A model generated the notes under the pieces. It made no database searches, was not told where the DNA came from, and worked only from the letters and a program-made list of their open reading frames with translations. A program made the translations under genes and the position numbers. Below, one piece after another: positions 52,380-62,443 of a stretch of DNA of 64,000 nucleotides. Every line of letters starts with the position of its first letter. Position 1 is the first letter of the stretch. Source of the stretch: Nitrospirota bacterium (lineage in GTDB: Bacteria > Nitrospirota > Thermodesulfovibrionia > Thermodesulfovibrionales > UBA1546); NCBI GenBank assembly GCA_009773185.1, contig WPIF01000002.1, positions 1 to 64,000 of the forward strand, in the 5' to 3' direction.

Positions 52380-54143
52380 TTAGAACAATCCGCTCACTTT
52401 TCCTGTATTCACATCTACATCAACCCTTCTGTATGCAGGATTGGAACTTGTTCCGGGCATGAGGCTGATGGTGCCTGCGCAGGGGCAGAGGAATTTGGCG
52501 CCGGAGTAAATCAATATATCTCTGATGGGCAGCGTCCACCCTTTAGGAACCCCCTTGACCGTGGGATCGTGGGTGAGGCTCAGATGGGTCTTGACCATCA
52601 TGGTTGCGAAGTCAGCGTACTTGGGATCGTCTTCCAGCATCTTGGCCTTTGCCTCAGCATCGGGCAGCCAGGAGACACTGTCGGCTCCGTACACCTCTTT
52701 TGCTATGAGCGCAACGCGGTCGCGCAGCTTCATCTCTAACGGATAGAGGTATTTGAAGTCGTTCTTCTGGTTGCATGCGTCTATGACTGCATCGGCCAGT
52801 TCAAGCGCTCCCTCACCGCCCTTAAGCCAGTGCTGGGATTCAGCGCAGCGGGCGCCTGCTGCCTCTGCTGCTTTTTTGACCACAGCCACTTCAGCATTTG
52901 TGTCAGTATAAAAACGGTTGACGCAAACAACCGGGTTTATGCCTGACTTGCGGATAACATTTATCATATGAACCATGTTGGCGCAGCCTTTTTCAACAAG
53001 CGCTAAATTTTCCTTTGTGTATTCTTCAGGAAGGGGCTTCCCTGCCACTACCTTTGGCCCGCCGCCGTGCATTTTAAGTGCCCGGACAGTAGTGGTGAGC
53101 ACGGATACGTGGGGTTTCAGCCCGCTGAAGCGGCACTTGACGTTCCAGAATTTTTCAAAGCCGATGTCTGCTGCAAAGCCGGACTCGGTTACGTGGTAGT
53201 CGAATAGCTTTAAACCAACACGGTCGGCGATGATAGAGGACTGGCCTACTGCGATGTTGGCAAAAGGCCCTGCATGTACAAAACACGGGTTGTATTCTGC
53301 GGTGCACATGAGGGTAGGGTTAATGGTATTCCGCATGAAGGCAGCCATTGCATTGCCGACTTCCAGATCGCCTGTGGTGACTGGTTTGCCGCTCTTATCA
53401 AAGGCAACTGTGATATTGTTCAGGCGCTTTTTAAGGTCAGCGAGGTCATTGGCTACTGACAGTATTGCCATGCACTCAGACCCAACTGCGATACCGAACT
53501 TGGACTGCATCATAAATCCGTCCTGCCTGCCGCCGATGCCGATGATTATATTGCGGAGGCTCTGCGCGCAGAAGTCCATTATCCATCCCATCTCAACGCG
53601 GGTGGGGTCTATGTCGAGCCGCCTCATTTTTGTGAGCCGCTGCAGCTGCTCATCGTTATAGTTACGTTCGTGCTGCATCCGGGCTGTCATTGCCACCATG
53701 GCCAGGTTGTGTGCATTCATGATGTCATTGATATCGCCGGTGAGCCCCAGTGAGAACTCTGTCATGGGAATCAGCAGGGAATTGCCGCCGCCGGCCGCAG
53801 TGCCTTTTACGTTCATTGTGGGGCCGCCGGATGGCTGGCGCAGCGCGCCTCCCACATTTACGCCCCGCTTTCCAAGGCCTTCCATCAAACCGCACGATGT
53901 TGTGCTTTTGCCCTCGCCCAGAGGTGTCGGGGTGATGGCTGTAACCTCTATGTATTTGCCGTCAGGCTGATTTTTGAGACGATTGATGACCTTGAGAAAG
54001 TCAATCTTGGAAAGGCGTCCCATGGGCAGCATCTCGTCTTTTTGAAGCCCGAGTTTCTCGCGCCACTCTTCAGGGGTCGGCATGTTCTTTTCAGCTTCTT
54101 CGGAAATCTGCCAGTCGGCTAACTTCGTTGCATCATACGGCAT
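52380..54143 (-). CDS. fhs: Formate-tetrahydrofolate ligase
   Basis: This 587-residue enzyme makes 10-formyl-THF from formate, THF and ATP. Motifs include [21 protein letters not shown] in parts (residues 68-88, ATP binding), [21 protein letters not shown] in parts, and [20 protein letters not shown] in parts. It is the last of the formate gene cluster and would take formate from the dehydrogenase, as in the methyl branch of the Wood-Ljungdahl pathway or for purine synthesis. Confidence 0.97.
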   Translation of the reverse strand: MPYDATKLADWQISEEAEKNMPTPEEWREKLGLQKDEMLPMGRLSKIDFLKVINRLKNQPDGKYIEVTAITPTPLGEGKSTTSCGLMEGLGKRGVNVGGALRQPSGGPTMNVKGTAAGGGNSLLIPMTEFSLGLTGDINDIMNAHNLAMVAMTARMQHERNYNDEQLQRLTKMRRLDIDPTRVEMGWIMDFCAQSLRNIIIGIGGRQDGFMMQSKFGIAVGSECMAILSVANDLADLKKRLNNITVAFDKSGKPVTTGDLEVGNAMAAFMRNTINPTLMCTAEYNPCFVHAGPFANIAVGQSSIIADRVGLKLFDYHVTESGFAADIGFEKFWNVKCRFSGLKPHVSVLTTTVRALKMHGGGPKVVAGKPLPEEYTKENLALVEKGCANMVHMINVIRKSGINPVVCVNRFYTDTNAEVAVVKKAAEAAGARCAESQHWLKGGEGALELADAVIDACNQKNDFKYLYPLEMKLRDRVALIAKEVYGADSVSWLPDAEAKAKMLEDDPKYADFATMMVKTHLSLTHDPTVKGVPKGWTLPIRDILIYSGAKFLCPCAGTISLMPGTSSNPAYRRVDVDVNTGKVSGLF

Positions 54144-54173
54144 TTTGTGAATCCTCCTTTATTTTATAGAAAT

Positions 54174-54224
54174 TGATGCATGATTCATGGGTTTTATCGT
54201 GCATCCTGTATCCTGCATCTTGTA
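54174..54224. repeat. Intergenic short tandem repeat, copy near fhs
   Basis: Words such as GATGCATGATTCATG and ATCCTGTATCCTGCATC are tandemly repeated and recur at 57446-57512, on the other side of fdhA. They are a low-complexity repeat type that also enters coding genes in this window. Confidence 0.6.
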
Positions 54225-54680
54225 TCAGTAATTGATTAATGCATTCAAAAACTTTTCATTCATGCGCCTTAGGTTCTTGCTCATGACCAGCGCCAGTTTT
54301 TTAAGTATCTGTGAGGCAAGGGCAACGTCTTCTTTTTCCATTTTCTCAAATTCTTCCTTCGGAAGTTTCAGCAGTTCTGTATTCTCGATGACTACTGCAA
54401 TAGCCTCGTGCTTGCGTTTCTCGAGTATTGAGAGTTCTCCAAAAAAATGGCCCGGCGTCAGGACTGCAATAGTCTGTTTCCATCCATCAGGAGTCACTTT
54501 TGTTATCTCTATCTTTCCTGAACGGATCATATAAATGCCCTTTGTGTCATCTCCCTCTTTGAAAAGAAGTTCATCTTTCTTTAATGAAAGTTCCTTTATG
54601 ACCTTTGCTAATTTCCCCATCTCTTTGTCACTGATGTCCTCAAAAAGAACCTGTTTTTTAAGCTCTTTAATGCTCACCAT
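54225..54680 (-). CDS. Cyclic nucleotide-binding domain protein
   Basis: This 151-residue protein is a lone cNMP-binding domain: LFEDISDKEMGKLAKVIKEL in parts, LFKEGDDTKGIYMIRSGKIEI in parts, and the phosphate-binding-cassette region HFFGELSILEKRKHEAIAV. It has no DNA-binding domain. It sits between fhs and fdhA in the same direction, so it may couple a nucleotide signal or protein partner to formate metabolism. Confidence 0.85.
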   Translation of the reverse strand: MVSIKELKKQVLFEDISDKEMGKLAKVIKELSLKKDELLFKEGDDTKGIYMIRSGKIEITKVTPDGWKQTIAVLTPGHFFGELSILEKRKHEAIAVVIENTELLKLPKEEFEKMEKEDVALASQILKKLALVMSKNLRRMNEKFLNALINY

Positions 54681-54719
54681 ATTTCCTCCTCTTATAACTG
54701 TTTAAGCAGTTTAAACCGT

Positions 54720-57425
54720 TCAAGCCGTTTTTTCTATCCTGACTGCACAGACCTTAAATTCCGGTGTTTTTGCGTACGGGTCAAGAGCATCACTTGTTAT
54801 GACATTTGCAGCAGCCTCTTTGTAATGCATGGGGATAAAGACTGTTCCTTCTGAAACACTATCGGTAATCCTTGCCTTTATCTCAACCTGTCCCCTCCTT
54901 GAACTCACCTTTATTTTTTCATCAGGCTTCACTCCAAGTTTCCTGGCATCTTCTGCATTTATTTCAACATAAGGCTCGCCTGCGTGTGCCTCGATCTGGG
55001 CGACCCTGCGTGTCATGGAACCGCTGTGATACTGGAACAGATTCCTTCCTGTTGTAAGTACAAACGGGTAGTCCTTGTCTGCAGGCTCTGCTGCAGGTAT
55101 ATATTTTACAGGCGTGAACGAGACCCTTCCGCGCGGAAATCCTGCCTTGTAGAGATACTCTGTTCCTGGATGGTCTTTTGTGGGGCAGGGCCAGTGGATG
55201 CCATGGTTCCGTATCCTGTTATATGATATGCCTGACAACGCAGGCCATAACCTGCCAAGTTCTTCAAATACTTCTTCTGCAGAGGAGTATTTCATATCAT
55301 GCCCCATTCTGCCGGACAGTTCAGAGATTATCCACATATCTTCTTTTGCATCTCCCGGAGGATCTACGGCCTTTCTTACGAGTTGTACCTTTCTCTCTGT
55401 ATTTATGAATGTCCCGGTTTTTTCGGCAAAGCATGTAGCCGGCAGCACTACATCTGCAAGGGCTGCCGTTTCCGTAAGAAATATGTCCTGCACAACAAGG
55501 AAATCGAGTTTTCCGAGCGCCTTGCGGGTATGTTCAATATTCGGGTCTGTAAGCATGGGGTTTTCACCCATTATGTAAAGGGCCTTAAGTTTTTCCTCAT
55601 ATGCTGACCCTATCATCTCTGTTGATTTCAGCCCTTCTTTGTCTGATAGAGATGCATGCCATGCTTCTTCAAATTTCTTTTTGACCATTGGCATGTCAAT
55701 TCTCTGGTAGCCGGGATAGACGTTGGGGAGACATCCTGCGTCACACGCACCCTGGACATTATTCTGCCCCCTCAGAGGATTTATGCCTGTGTGTTCCTTC
55801 CCTATATTCCCTGTAAGGAGCGCGAGGTTTGCTATTGCATTGACATTATCTGTCCCGTGGGTATGCTGCGTGATGCCCATAGTATAAAATATCCCTGCCT
55901 TTCTTGAGCCTCCGTAGAGAAGGGCCGCCTTGATTATATCTTCTTTTGGGACGCCTGTTATCTTTGAGGCATTCTCCGGAGTGAATGATTCTATGGACTC
56001 TTTCCATTTATCGAAACCATCTGTCCTTGCAATAACAAATTCTCTATTGTTAAGGCCTTCCTTTAATATCACGTGCGCTATTCCATTTATGAGTGCAACA
56101 TCTGTGCCCGGGTTTAGCCTCAGGAATATTTCGGAGAACCTGACCAACGGAACCTTTCGCGGGTCAGCTATTATTATTTTTGCTCCCTTTTTTACGGCCT
56201 TCAGCATACGGTTTGCAATAACAGGATGCGTCTCTTTAGTGTTGGAGCCTATTATAAAGATGACCTCCATGCCCTCTATCTCTCTTATGGTGTTTGTCAT
56301 GGCCCCTGAGCCGAATATCGTGGCCAGACTGGCCACAGTAGGCGCGTGTCAGAGACGGGCGCAGTGGTCAATATTATTTGTCCCTAAGCCGGCCCTTACG
56401 AATTTCTGGAAAAGGTAGTTTTCTTCAGTAGTGCATCGGGCAGAAGAAAGGCCTGCTATTGCATCAGGGCCATGTTTTCCTTTTATCTCTTTGAGCCTCT
56501 GTGCAGTGTAGTCAAGTGCCTCGTCCCAGGAAACTTCCTTAAAAAGATTAGCTGTTAGCTGATAGCTGTTAGCTGATAGCTTAGGAGCTATTCTTATCAT
56601 TGGTTTTGTAAGCCTGTCCGGGCTGTTTATGAATGTATAGCCGAATCTGCCTTTGACACAGAGCCATCCCTCGTTCCATTTATCTTCCTTAGAAGTTACT
56701 CTTATGACTTCATTGGCTCTTACATGAAGGGTAATATTACATCCTGTCCCGCAGTATGCACATGTAGTGTCGACTTCCTTTATATCCTTTTGTCTCCCGC
56801 GGAGCGCCCACATCCTGCCTGTTAACGCACCGGTAGGGCATACGGCAACACACTGGCCGCAGAACTCGCACTTAAGGTCTTTTTCAAACGGGGGACATAT
56901 CTTGGACTTAAAGCCGCGATATGTAAAGTCTATGGCCTCAACGCCCTGAACCTCATCGCATACCTTAACGCATCTTCCGCAGAGTATGCACTTTTCCATA
57001 TCCCTTTCGATAAATGGATTCCCGTCTCTTTTTTCATATACCCGTCTTTCACCTGCAAACCGGTTTTCCTTTATGCCGTAAAAGTATGCAAGCTCCTGCA
57101 AGGTGCAGTCTCCTGCCTTTTCACATATCATGCAGTCATTTGGATGATCTGAAAGAATGAGTTCAAGGACTGTTCTCCTCAGGTCTTCGATCTCAGGGCT
57201 TGAGGTTGTAACTTCCATGCCTTCTGATACAGGCGTGGTGCAGGAAGTCAGCGGCCTTGGAACTCCCTTTACCTCAACTATACACATCCTGCAACCCCCG
57301 AAGGGCGTAAGCTTTGGATGGTGGCACAGAGTTGGTATCTGGATATTGAGCATCCTTGCCGCTTCAAGGACAGTCGTGCCTTCGGGAACCTCTGTTGTTT
57401 TGCCATCAATTGTTAGTTTCAGCAT
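54720..57425 (-). CDS. fdhA: Formate dehydrogenase alpha subunit, selenoprotein
   Basis: This 901-residue molybdo/tungsto enzyme is read through an in-frame UGA at 56349-56351 (Sec359). N-terminal [2Fe-2S] (PTLCHHPKLTPFGGCRMCIVE in parts), His-Cys3 cluster (SDHPNDCMICEKAGDC), two [4Fe-4S] (CILCGRCVKVC, CEFCGQCVAVC), CAYCGTGC, then CARL-Sec-HAPTVAS at the active site, and a molybdopterin domain. The ATG at 57425 follows CAGGAG; an upstream start lacks this. At 56548-56583 a repeat inserts LSANSYQLTAN before KEVSWDEALDY. It works with the NuoF/NuoE-like genes upstream. Confidence 0.93.
56311..56351 (-). promoter_or_regulatory. UGA selenocysteine codon and bacterial SECIS hairpin
   Basis: The TGA at 56349-56351 (minus) is followed 12 bases later by GTGGCCA/TGGCCAC, a 7-bp stem with loop GTC, which can also form a shorter minihelix with loop AGTCT. 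This matches the position and GGUCU-like apical loop of known bacterial SECIS elements in formate dehydrogenase genes, recognised by SelB. Confidence 0.8.
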
Positions 57426-57445
57426 TCTTTTTCTCCTGAGAAACC

Positions 57446-57512
57446 TGATGCATGATTCATGATGCACGATTCATGTTTATTATCCTGAATCTTGTATCCT
57501 GCATCTTGCATC
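57446..57512. repeat. Intergenic short tandem repeat, copy near fdhA start
   Basis: ATGCATGATTCATGATGCACG and ATCCTGCATCTTGCATC words are tandemly repeated here and match the copy at 54174-54224. It lies in the gap between fdhA and the NuoF-like gene. Confidence 0.6.
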
Positions 57513-57517
57513 GTATC

Positions 57518-59296
57518 TTATTCCTTTGCCACTGCCTTGAATTTGCAGGCATCAAAACACGCGCCGCATTTTATGCATATCTCGGAATCTATAAAATGAG
57601 GTTTCTTTTTCTCTCCTGTTATAGCTCCTGCCGGGCATGCCCTGAGGCATGCGCCGCAACCTTTGCAGAATTGTTCGAGGACATAGTAAGTAAGCAGTTC
57701 TTTGCAGACTGCTGCCGGACATTTGCCCTGTAAATGCGCCTCATATTCATGCCGGAAATATTTTATAGTGCTCAGTACAGGATTGGGGGCTGTCTGGCCA
57801 AGACCGCAGAGAGATGCTGCCTTTATATCCCTGCTGAGTTTTTCAAGAAGTTCTATATCGCCTTTTTCCCCTTTGCCTTTTGTTATCCTGCCGAGGATTT
57901 CAAGAAGCCTCTTTGTCCCTATCCTGCACGGCACGCATTTACCGCATGATTCTGCCTGCGTGAATTCAAGAAAATATTTTGCAATATTCACCATACAATT
58001 GGTCTCATCAAGAACCACCATGCCGCCGGAGCCGACAATTGAACCCACCTTGGCAAGTGATTCAAAATCCACAGGTGTGTCAAGCATATCTGCCGGTATG
58101 CAGCCGCCGGAAGGGCCTCCTGTCTGGACGGCCTTTAATGCCTTCCCGCTTTCTGTTCCCCCGCCAATATCATAAATAATCTCTCTTAGTGGAATCCCCA
58201 TCGGCACTTCGATAAGGCCTGAGTTTTTAATCTTTCCGGTTAATGCAAAGACCTTTGTGCCTTTGGATTTTTCAGTGCCGAATGACGCAAACCACCTGGC
58301 GCCGTTTCTGATAATACAGGGGACATTTGCAAGGGTCTCGACATTATTAATCACTGTTGGTTTTCCCCACAGGCCGTGATAAACAGGGAAGGGCGGTTTT
58401 GCACGCGGCATCCCGCGCTGGCCCTCGATAGAGGCGATCAACGCTGTCTCTTCTCCGCATACAAATGCGCCTGCGCCAAGCTTGACCTTTATGTCAAAAT
58501 TCAATTTTGTGCCTAGTATTTTTTTGCCGAGGAAGTTATTTTTCCTTGCATCCGATAAGGCCTTCTTGAGCCTTTCCACTGCCAATGGATACTCTGCCCG
58601 GATATACACATAGCCTTTATCTGCCCCTATGGCATAAGCGCCTATAATCATGCCTTCGATGACAGCATGGGGGTTGCCCTCAATTACAGACCTGTCCATG
58701 AATGCACCGGGGTCGCCTTCATCAGCATTGCATATAAGGTATTTCTGTTTTGAATCCTGTTTCATTGCGATTTCCCATTTGACGCCGGTTGGGAATCCCG
58801 CACCACCCCTGCCCCTGAGCCCTGAGGCCTTGATTGTCTCGACAACTTCCTCCGGTTTTAAGGAGGTCAGAACTTTTTTTGCAGCCTCATACCCTTTTAC
58901 TCCAATATATGCGCCTATGTCTTCCGGGTCTATGGTGCCGCAGTCCGAAAGAACGACCTTGAACTGTTTTTCATGGAATGTGTGGTAGTCTTCTCCTACT
59001 ACCCAGTCTATGACAGGAGTTTTTCCGATTATGTGTTCTTTTATGATTCTCGGCACCATGTCGGATTTAATAAACTGGTAGGTCGTTTTTTCATCGTTGA
59101 TAATTACGTCTACCAGAACATCTTTTGCACAGAGCCCGCGGCATCCGACCTTGTGCATCGAGCAGTTTTTTTCGACATTTGCCTTTATGCCTGCCAGATT
59201 CAGCTCTTTTTTGAAGGCATTAAGGACTTCAGCGCCGCCTGCGGCAATGCCTCCTGTTCCCATGCAGACTCTTATGGTCGTATTATTTGCCTTCAC
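57518..59296 (-). CDS. NuoF-like (FdhB/HydB-type) flavoprotein subunit
   Basis: This 592-residue protein has an N-terminal thioredoxin-like [2Fe-2S] domain (CMGTGG..., KVGCRGLCAKD), the NADH/FMN domain (GLRGRGGAGFPTGVKWE, GAYAIGADKGYVYIRAEYP, GAGAFVCGEETALIASIEG in parts), the NuoF [4Fe-4S] site (ESCGKCVPCRIG), and two C-terminal ferredoxin clusters (CKGCGACLRAC, CIKCGACFDAC). It passes electrons between NAD(P)H and formate dehydrogenase. It overlaps the NuoE-like gene by 14 bases. Confidence 0.93.
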   Translation of the reverse strand: MKANNTTIRVCMGTGGIAAGGAEVLNAFKKELNLAGIKANVEKNCSMHKVGCRGLCAKDVLVDVIINDEKTTYQFIKSDMVPRIIKEHIIGKTPVIDWVVGEDYHTFHEKQFKVVLSDCGTIDPEDIGAYIGVKGYEAAKKVLTSLKPEEVVETIKASGLRGRGGAGFPTGVKWEIAMKQDSKQKYLICNADEGDPGAFMDRSVIEGNPHAVIEGMIIGAYAIGADKGYVYIRAEYPLAVERLKKALSDARKNNFLGKKILGTKLNFDIKVKLGAGAFVCGEETALIASIEGQRGMPRAKPPFPVYHGLWGKPTVINNVETLANVPCIIRNGARWFASFGTEKSKGTKVFALTGKIKNSGLIEVPMGIPLREIIYDIGGGTESGKALKAVQTGGPSGGCIPADMLDTPVDFESLAKVGSIVGSGGMVVLDETNCMVNIAKYFLEFTQAESCGKCVPCRIGTKRLLEILGRITKGKGEKGDIELLEKLSRDIKAASLCGLGQTAPNPVLSTIKYFRHEYEAHLQGKCPAAVCKELLTYYVLEQFCKGCGACLRACPAGAITGEKKKPHFIDSEICIKCGACFDACKFKAVAKE

Positions 59297-59756
59297 CTTT
59301 AATGTCCTTTAAAGACCTTAGTTCCTTAAGCAGTTTATCAGCCGATACCTTTCCGTTTACTTTTTTGTTAATTATAATTACCGGCGCTATGCTGCAGGCG
59401 CCGATGCAGTTGACTTTTTCAAGTGTGAATTCCTTGTCCTTTGTTGTATCGTCTCCTTCTGAAAGGTCAAGCTCTTTTCGTATGCCGTTTATCAGCCTCT
59501 CAGACCCCTTGACATGACAGGCGGTGCCGCAGCATGCCGTGATTATATTCTTTCCTCTTGGTTTAAAATGGAACTGGGAATAGAATGTGGCAACACCATA
59601 GAAACGGCTTGCCGGAATATCGAGCCTTGCGGAAAACCAGTTTACAGCATCTTCAGGAAGGTAACCAAAGGAATCTTCAATATCCTGAAGTATGGAAATG
59701 AGGTTCCCTTCATTTTTCCTGTATTCTCCCAGAATCTTTTCAAGTGTTTTTTCCAT
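59283..59756 (-). CDS. NuoE-like [2Fe-2S] subunit
   Basis: This 157-residue protein is a thioredoxin-fold ferredoxin: ATFYSQFHFKPRGKNIITACCGTACHVKGSERLI in parts (Cys pair near residue 85), and VNCIGACSIAPVIIIN. It is the small partner of the NuoF-like subunit and begins the formate dehydrogenase operon. Confidence 0.92.
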   Translation of the reverse strand: MEKTLEKILGEYRKNEGNLISILQDIEDSFGYLPEDAVNWFSARLDIPASRFYGVATFYSQFHFKPRGKNIITACCGTACHVKGSERLINGIRKELDLSEGDDTTKDKEFTLEKVNCIGACSIAPVIIINKKVNGKVSADKLLKELRSLKDIKGEGK

Positions 59757-59922
59757 AAAAACCCTGCCCTTTCAGGTGAGGACTTTAAAATTAACACAGT
59801 GAAAGAAAGGCTGTAAAATAGAAAAATTCAATAGACTGATAAGCATTCCCTATCTCTATCCTCAGGCATTGGAATGTTCAGGGAGATTCTATACGACGGA
59901 TGGTCTTTATACTTAAGCCGCT

Positions 59923-60588
59923 TCAGGATATAAGCTCGGTATTAATCTTGATCTTCATCTGCTTTTTCAGGCCGTCAACATAAGATTTAACAGCCCTTTC
60001 CCTCTTGTCAGCCAGCACCGTTTGCCTGAGGGCCTTTGCTATTTTCTCATCGCCTGACATTTGCTGTATTTTATCATCTGTCAGATCAACGGATTCGCCA
60101 ATGATTTTCTTTATTTTTGCAAGCGTCAATTCCTGTCTCTTTGAATTCTCGAACATCTCAGGCGTAATCCTGTTAAGCTCCAGGGTCCTGAGGTATATCT
60201 CTCTGTCGAATACGCCATTTCTTGTGAATGCCTGCTCATGCGTTATGGCCTCTTCAAGTTCTTCATCTTTTATAATTATCCCTATTTCCTTTGCGGCAAG
60301 CAGCAGCACTTTTTCTTCTATAAGGCTCTCAATCACCTTTTCCTTGAGCTTTAGTTTTTTTTCCATCTCTTCGTCGAACTTTTCTTTATAGATGTCCCTG
60401 TAGAGGTTCCTTGCCCTGTCGTATGTCCTGTAGTAATCGTCGAGTGTTATCCTTTCCTTGCCGACCTCTGCAAGAGGGATTGTTGTTGATTTATCAAGGG
60501 GGCCGGCGTAGAAGCCTATAAATGAGATGATGATCAAAAAGAAAAACACATAAAAAAACTTTGCATGCTTTCTCATAAAATGGAGCAT
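59923..60588 (-). CDS. SurA N-terminal domain chaperone-like protein
   Basis: This 221-residue protein has a membrane anchor (FFYVFFFLIIISFIGFYAG) and a SurA/PpiD-type N-terminal helical domain (ITLDDYYRTYDRARNLYRDIY in parts, VIESLIEEKVLLLAAKEIGI, ITPEMFENSKRQELTLAKI). There is no PPIase domain. It likely chaperones exported proteins. Confidence 0.82.
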   Translation of the reverse strand: MLHFMRKHAKFFYVFFFLIIISFIGFYAGPLDKSTTIPLAEVGKERITLDDYYRTYDRARNLYRDIYKEKFDEEMEKKLKLKEKVIESLIEEKVLLLAAKEIGIIIKDEELEEAITHEQAFTRNGVFDREIYLRTLELNRITPEMFENSKRQELTLAKIKKIIGESVDLTDDKIQQMSGDEKIAKALRQTVLADKRERAVKSYVDGLKKQMKIKINTELIS

Positions 60589-60592
60589 CTAA

Positions 60593-60988
60593 TTAATACC
60601 TCCTCGTGAAATAGTCATTGATAATCTTCTTATGGTCAAACATCAAGGGTGAAGGCAGATTGTCCTTTTTGAATATCTCCGCTTCTCTGGCGTCATCGCC
60701 TGCTTTTAAAACGCCTTTCCCTTTTGCAATATAAATAGTTGAGATTGTATGGCGCCTCAGATCTCTTTCAGGAGCAGAGTATGTATGGAACTGCCTTACA
60801 AGCTCAACTCTCAACCCTGTCTCCTCTTTCGCTTCTCTTTTTGCGGCAGATTCAAGGCTTTCACGGTAATCCACAAAACCGCCCGGCAGGGCCCACCCTT
60901 TCGGAGTATATTTTCTTTTTATCAGCACAATCCCGCCTTTATGCTCTATGATAATGTCGACAGTCGGAAGCGGGTTTTTATGTCTCAT
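60593..60988 (-). CDS. Nudix hydrolase
   Basis: This 131-residue protein contains the Nudix box [24 protein letters not shown] in parts (residues 36-59; GX5EX7REUXEEXGU pattern). It starts [22 protein letters not shown]. Substrate unknown; ADP-ribose or oxidised nucleotides are common. It overlaps hfq by 11 bases. Confidence 0.9.
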   Translation of the reverse strand: MRHKNPLPTVDIIIEHKGGIVLIKRKYTPKGWALPGGFVDYRESLESAAKREAKEETGLRVELVRQFHTYSAPERDLRRHTISTIYIAKGKGVLKAGDDAREAEIFKKDNLPSPLMFDHKKIINDYFTRRY

Positions 60989-61223
60989 TGGTCATTTCAA
61001 ATCTCAGGTCTATATCTCTTTCAGGCACTATTGTTGATATGGCATGCTTGTAAATCATCTGCTGGGATGCTTCCTTAAGAAGGATGACAAAGCTGTCAAA
61101 CCCCTTAATCATGCCTTTTAACCTCACCCCGTTAATAAGATAGATAACTACCGGAATCTTGTCTTTCCTGAGCTGATTCAGATAGTTGTCCTGAAGGTTC
61201 TGGCCTTTTGCGGAATTACTCAT
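60978..61223 (-). CDS. hfq: RNA chaperone Hfq
   Basis: This 81-residue protein is Hfq: Sm1 motif [41 protein letters not shown] in parts and Sm2-type [10 protein letters not shown]. It forms hexamers that pair small RNAs with mRNAs. The miaA-hfq neighbourhood is conserved in many bacteria. Confidence 0.96.
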   Translation of the reverse strand: MSNSAKGQNLQDNYLNQLRKDKIPVVIYLINGVRLKGMIKGFDSFVILLKEASQQMIYKHAISTIVPERDIDLRFEMTNET

Positions 61224-61290
61224 GACCGTCTCCTTGTTTCGATTGACTCAGCATTTACAGTGAGTTCATCGAACTCTTTTTTATTTTTAT

Positions 61291-62259
61291 CTACGATAAA
61301 AGATTTTTGTTAATAAAGCAAGCTTTATCATATAACCTGTTAAGCATCTGCTCTGCGCGCTCAGAAATTTCCTTATTGCTATAAATCCCTGTGATATCAA
61401 TCCAGTGGATATCCTCTTCTTTTTTAAACCAGGTGAACTGCCTTTTGGCATAGCGTTTTGTGTTTCTCTTGATGAGCCTGACAGCTTCTTCAAACGGAAA
61501 TTCTCCCTTCAGATACATCGCAATCTCTTTATATCCTATTGCCTGAATGGAACTCAGCTGATGAATGGGTGAGCGGGTGAATGGGTGAATGAGATTTTTT
61601 ACTTCATTAACCAATCCCGCCTTTATCATCTCATCAACTCGCCCTTCGATTATTTTATAAAGTTCTTTTCTGTCCCTTGTAAGCCCGATCTTTATAAATT
61701 CATAGGGAAGCGGGCTCGTTAATTTTTGCTGAAGTTCGGATATGCCCTGTCTTGTCTTGAGGCAGACCTCGATTGCCCTCACAACGCGCCTTTTATCAGC
61801 AGGCATTACTTTTGAGGCTGCTTCCGGGTCAAGCTCTTGCAGGTAGCTATAGAGAGAACCCTCCTGTTCTTCCTCAAGCGCAGCAAGCTCTTCTCTTAAT
61901 TCCCAGTCGGCAGAAGGCCCGCTGAATATCCCCCTTGTCATTGCCTTAATGTAGAGGCCTGTGCCTCCGGCAATAATTGGAACCTTTCCTTTTTTATGCA
62001 AAGAATCAATAACAGGCACGACTTCTTCTATGTATCTTCCAACGCTGTATGTTTCAGATGGCTCGACAATGTCAATCATGTGATGCCTTACTTCTTCGCG
62101 CTGCTTTACTGAAGGCTTTGCAGTTCCGATATCCATGCCCTTATATATCTGCATGGAATCAGCGCTGATTATCTCTGTGTCAAGGGCCTTTGCAAGGAGA
62201 ATGGATGCCCCTGTCTTTCCGACGCCGGTCGGGCCTAATAATATAATTACTTTATTCAT
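61291..62259 (-). CDS. miaA: tRNA dimethylallyltransferase MiaA
   Basis: This 322-residue enzyme prenylates A37 of tRNAs reading U-codons. It has GPTGVGKTGASILLAKAL (P-loop, residue 9), DSMQIYKGMDIGTAKPS, IVAGGTGLY-like PIIAGGTGLYIKAM, and QFTWFKKEEDIHWID. At 61562-61592 a tandem GAATGGGTGA repeat encodes HPFTRSPIHQ just before IQAIGYKEI. Confidence 0.95.
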   Translation of the reverse strand: MNKVIILLGPTGVGKTGASILLAKALDTEIISADSMQIYKGMDIGTAKPSVKQREEVRHHMIDIVEPSETYSVGRYIEEVVPVIDSLHKKGKVPIIAGGTGLYIKAMTRGIFSGPSADWELREELAALEEEQEGSLYSYLQELDPEAASKVMPADKRRVVRAIEVCLKTRQGISELQQKLTSPLPYEFIKIGLTRDRKELYKIIEGRVDEMIKAGLVNEVKNLIHPFTRSPIHQLSSIQAIGYKEIAMYLKGEFPFEEAVRLIKRNTKRYAKRQFTWFKKEEDIHWIDITGIYSNKEISERAEQMLNRLYDKACFINKNLLS

Positions 62260-62317
62260 GGTTTTTTAAAAATAAGCCGGGGATTGTCTTTGAGCGGTTT
62301 TATTTTGACGATATTCC

Positions 62318-62400
62318 GAAAACTACCCCTCTTAAATTCCCCCCTTGGCAAGGGGGGAACAAAGGGGGGTGAGGCAAAATACCTCGGAGGGCAAGGCCCG
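62318..62400. repeat. Intergenic palindromic C/G-tract repeat
   Basis: CCCCCCTTGGCAAGGGGGG and neighbouring G-tracts form strong inverted repeats in the gap between miaA and rlmN. It resembles dispersed intergenic repeats seen in related genomes. A frame across it encodes PPLPRGE-type sequence but is not a gene. Confidence 0.6.
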
Positions 62401-62443
62401 AGAATGAGCGAAAAGATTATCTCCGGCTTATTCTCCTCCGGAT

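Noticed and set aside
56349-57467. Separate short gene ending at the TGA at 56349, with a second gene from 56336
   Set aside because: The TGA sits at the conserved Sec/Cys position of formate dehydrogenase and both halves continue one protein family, so they are one selenoprotein gene.
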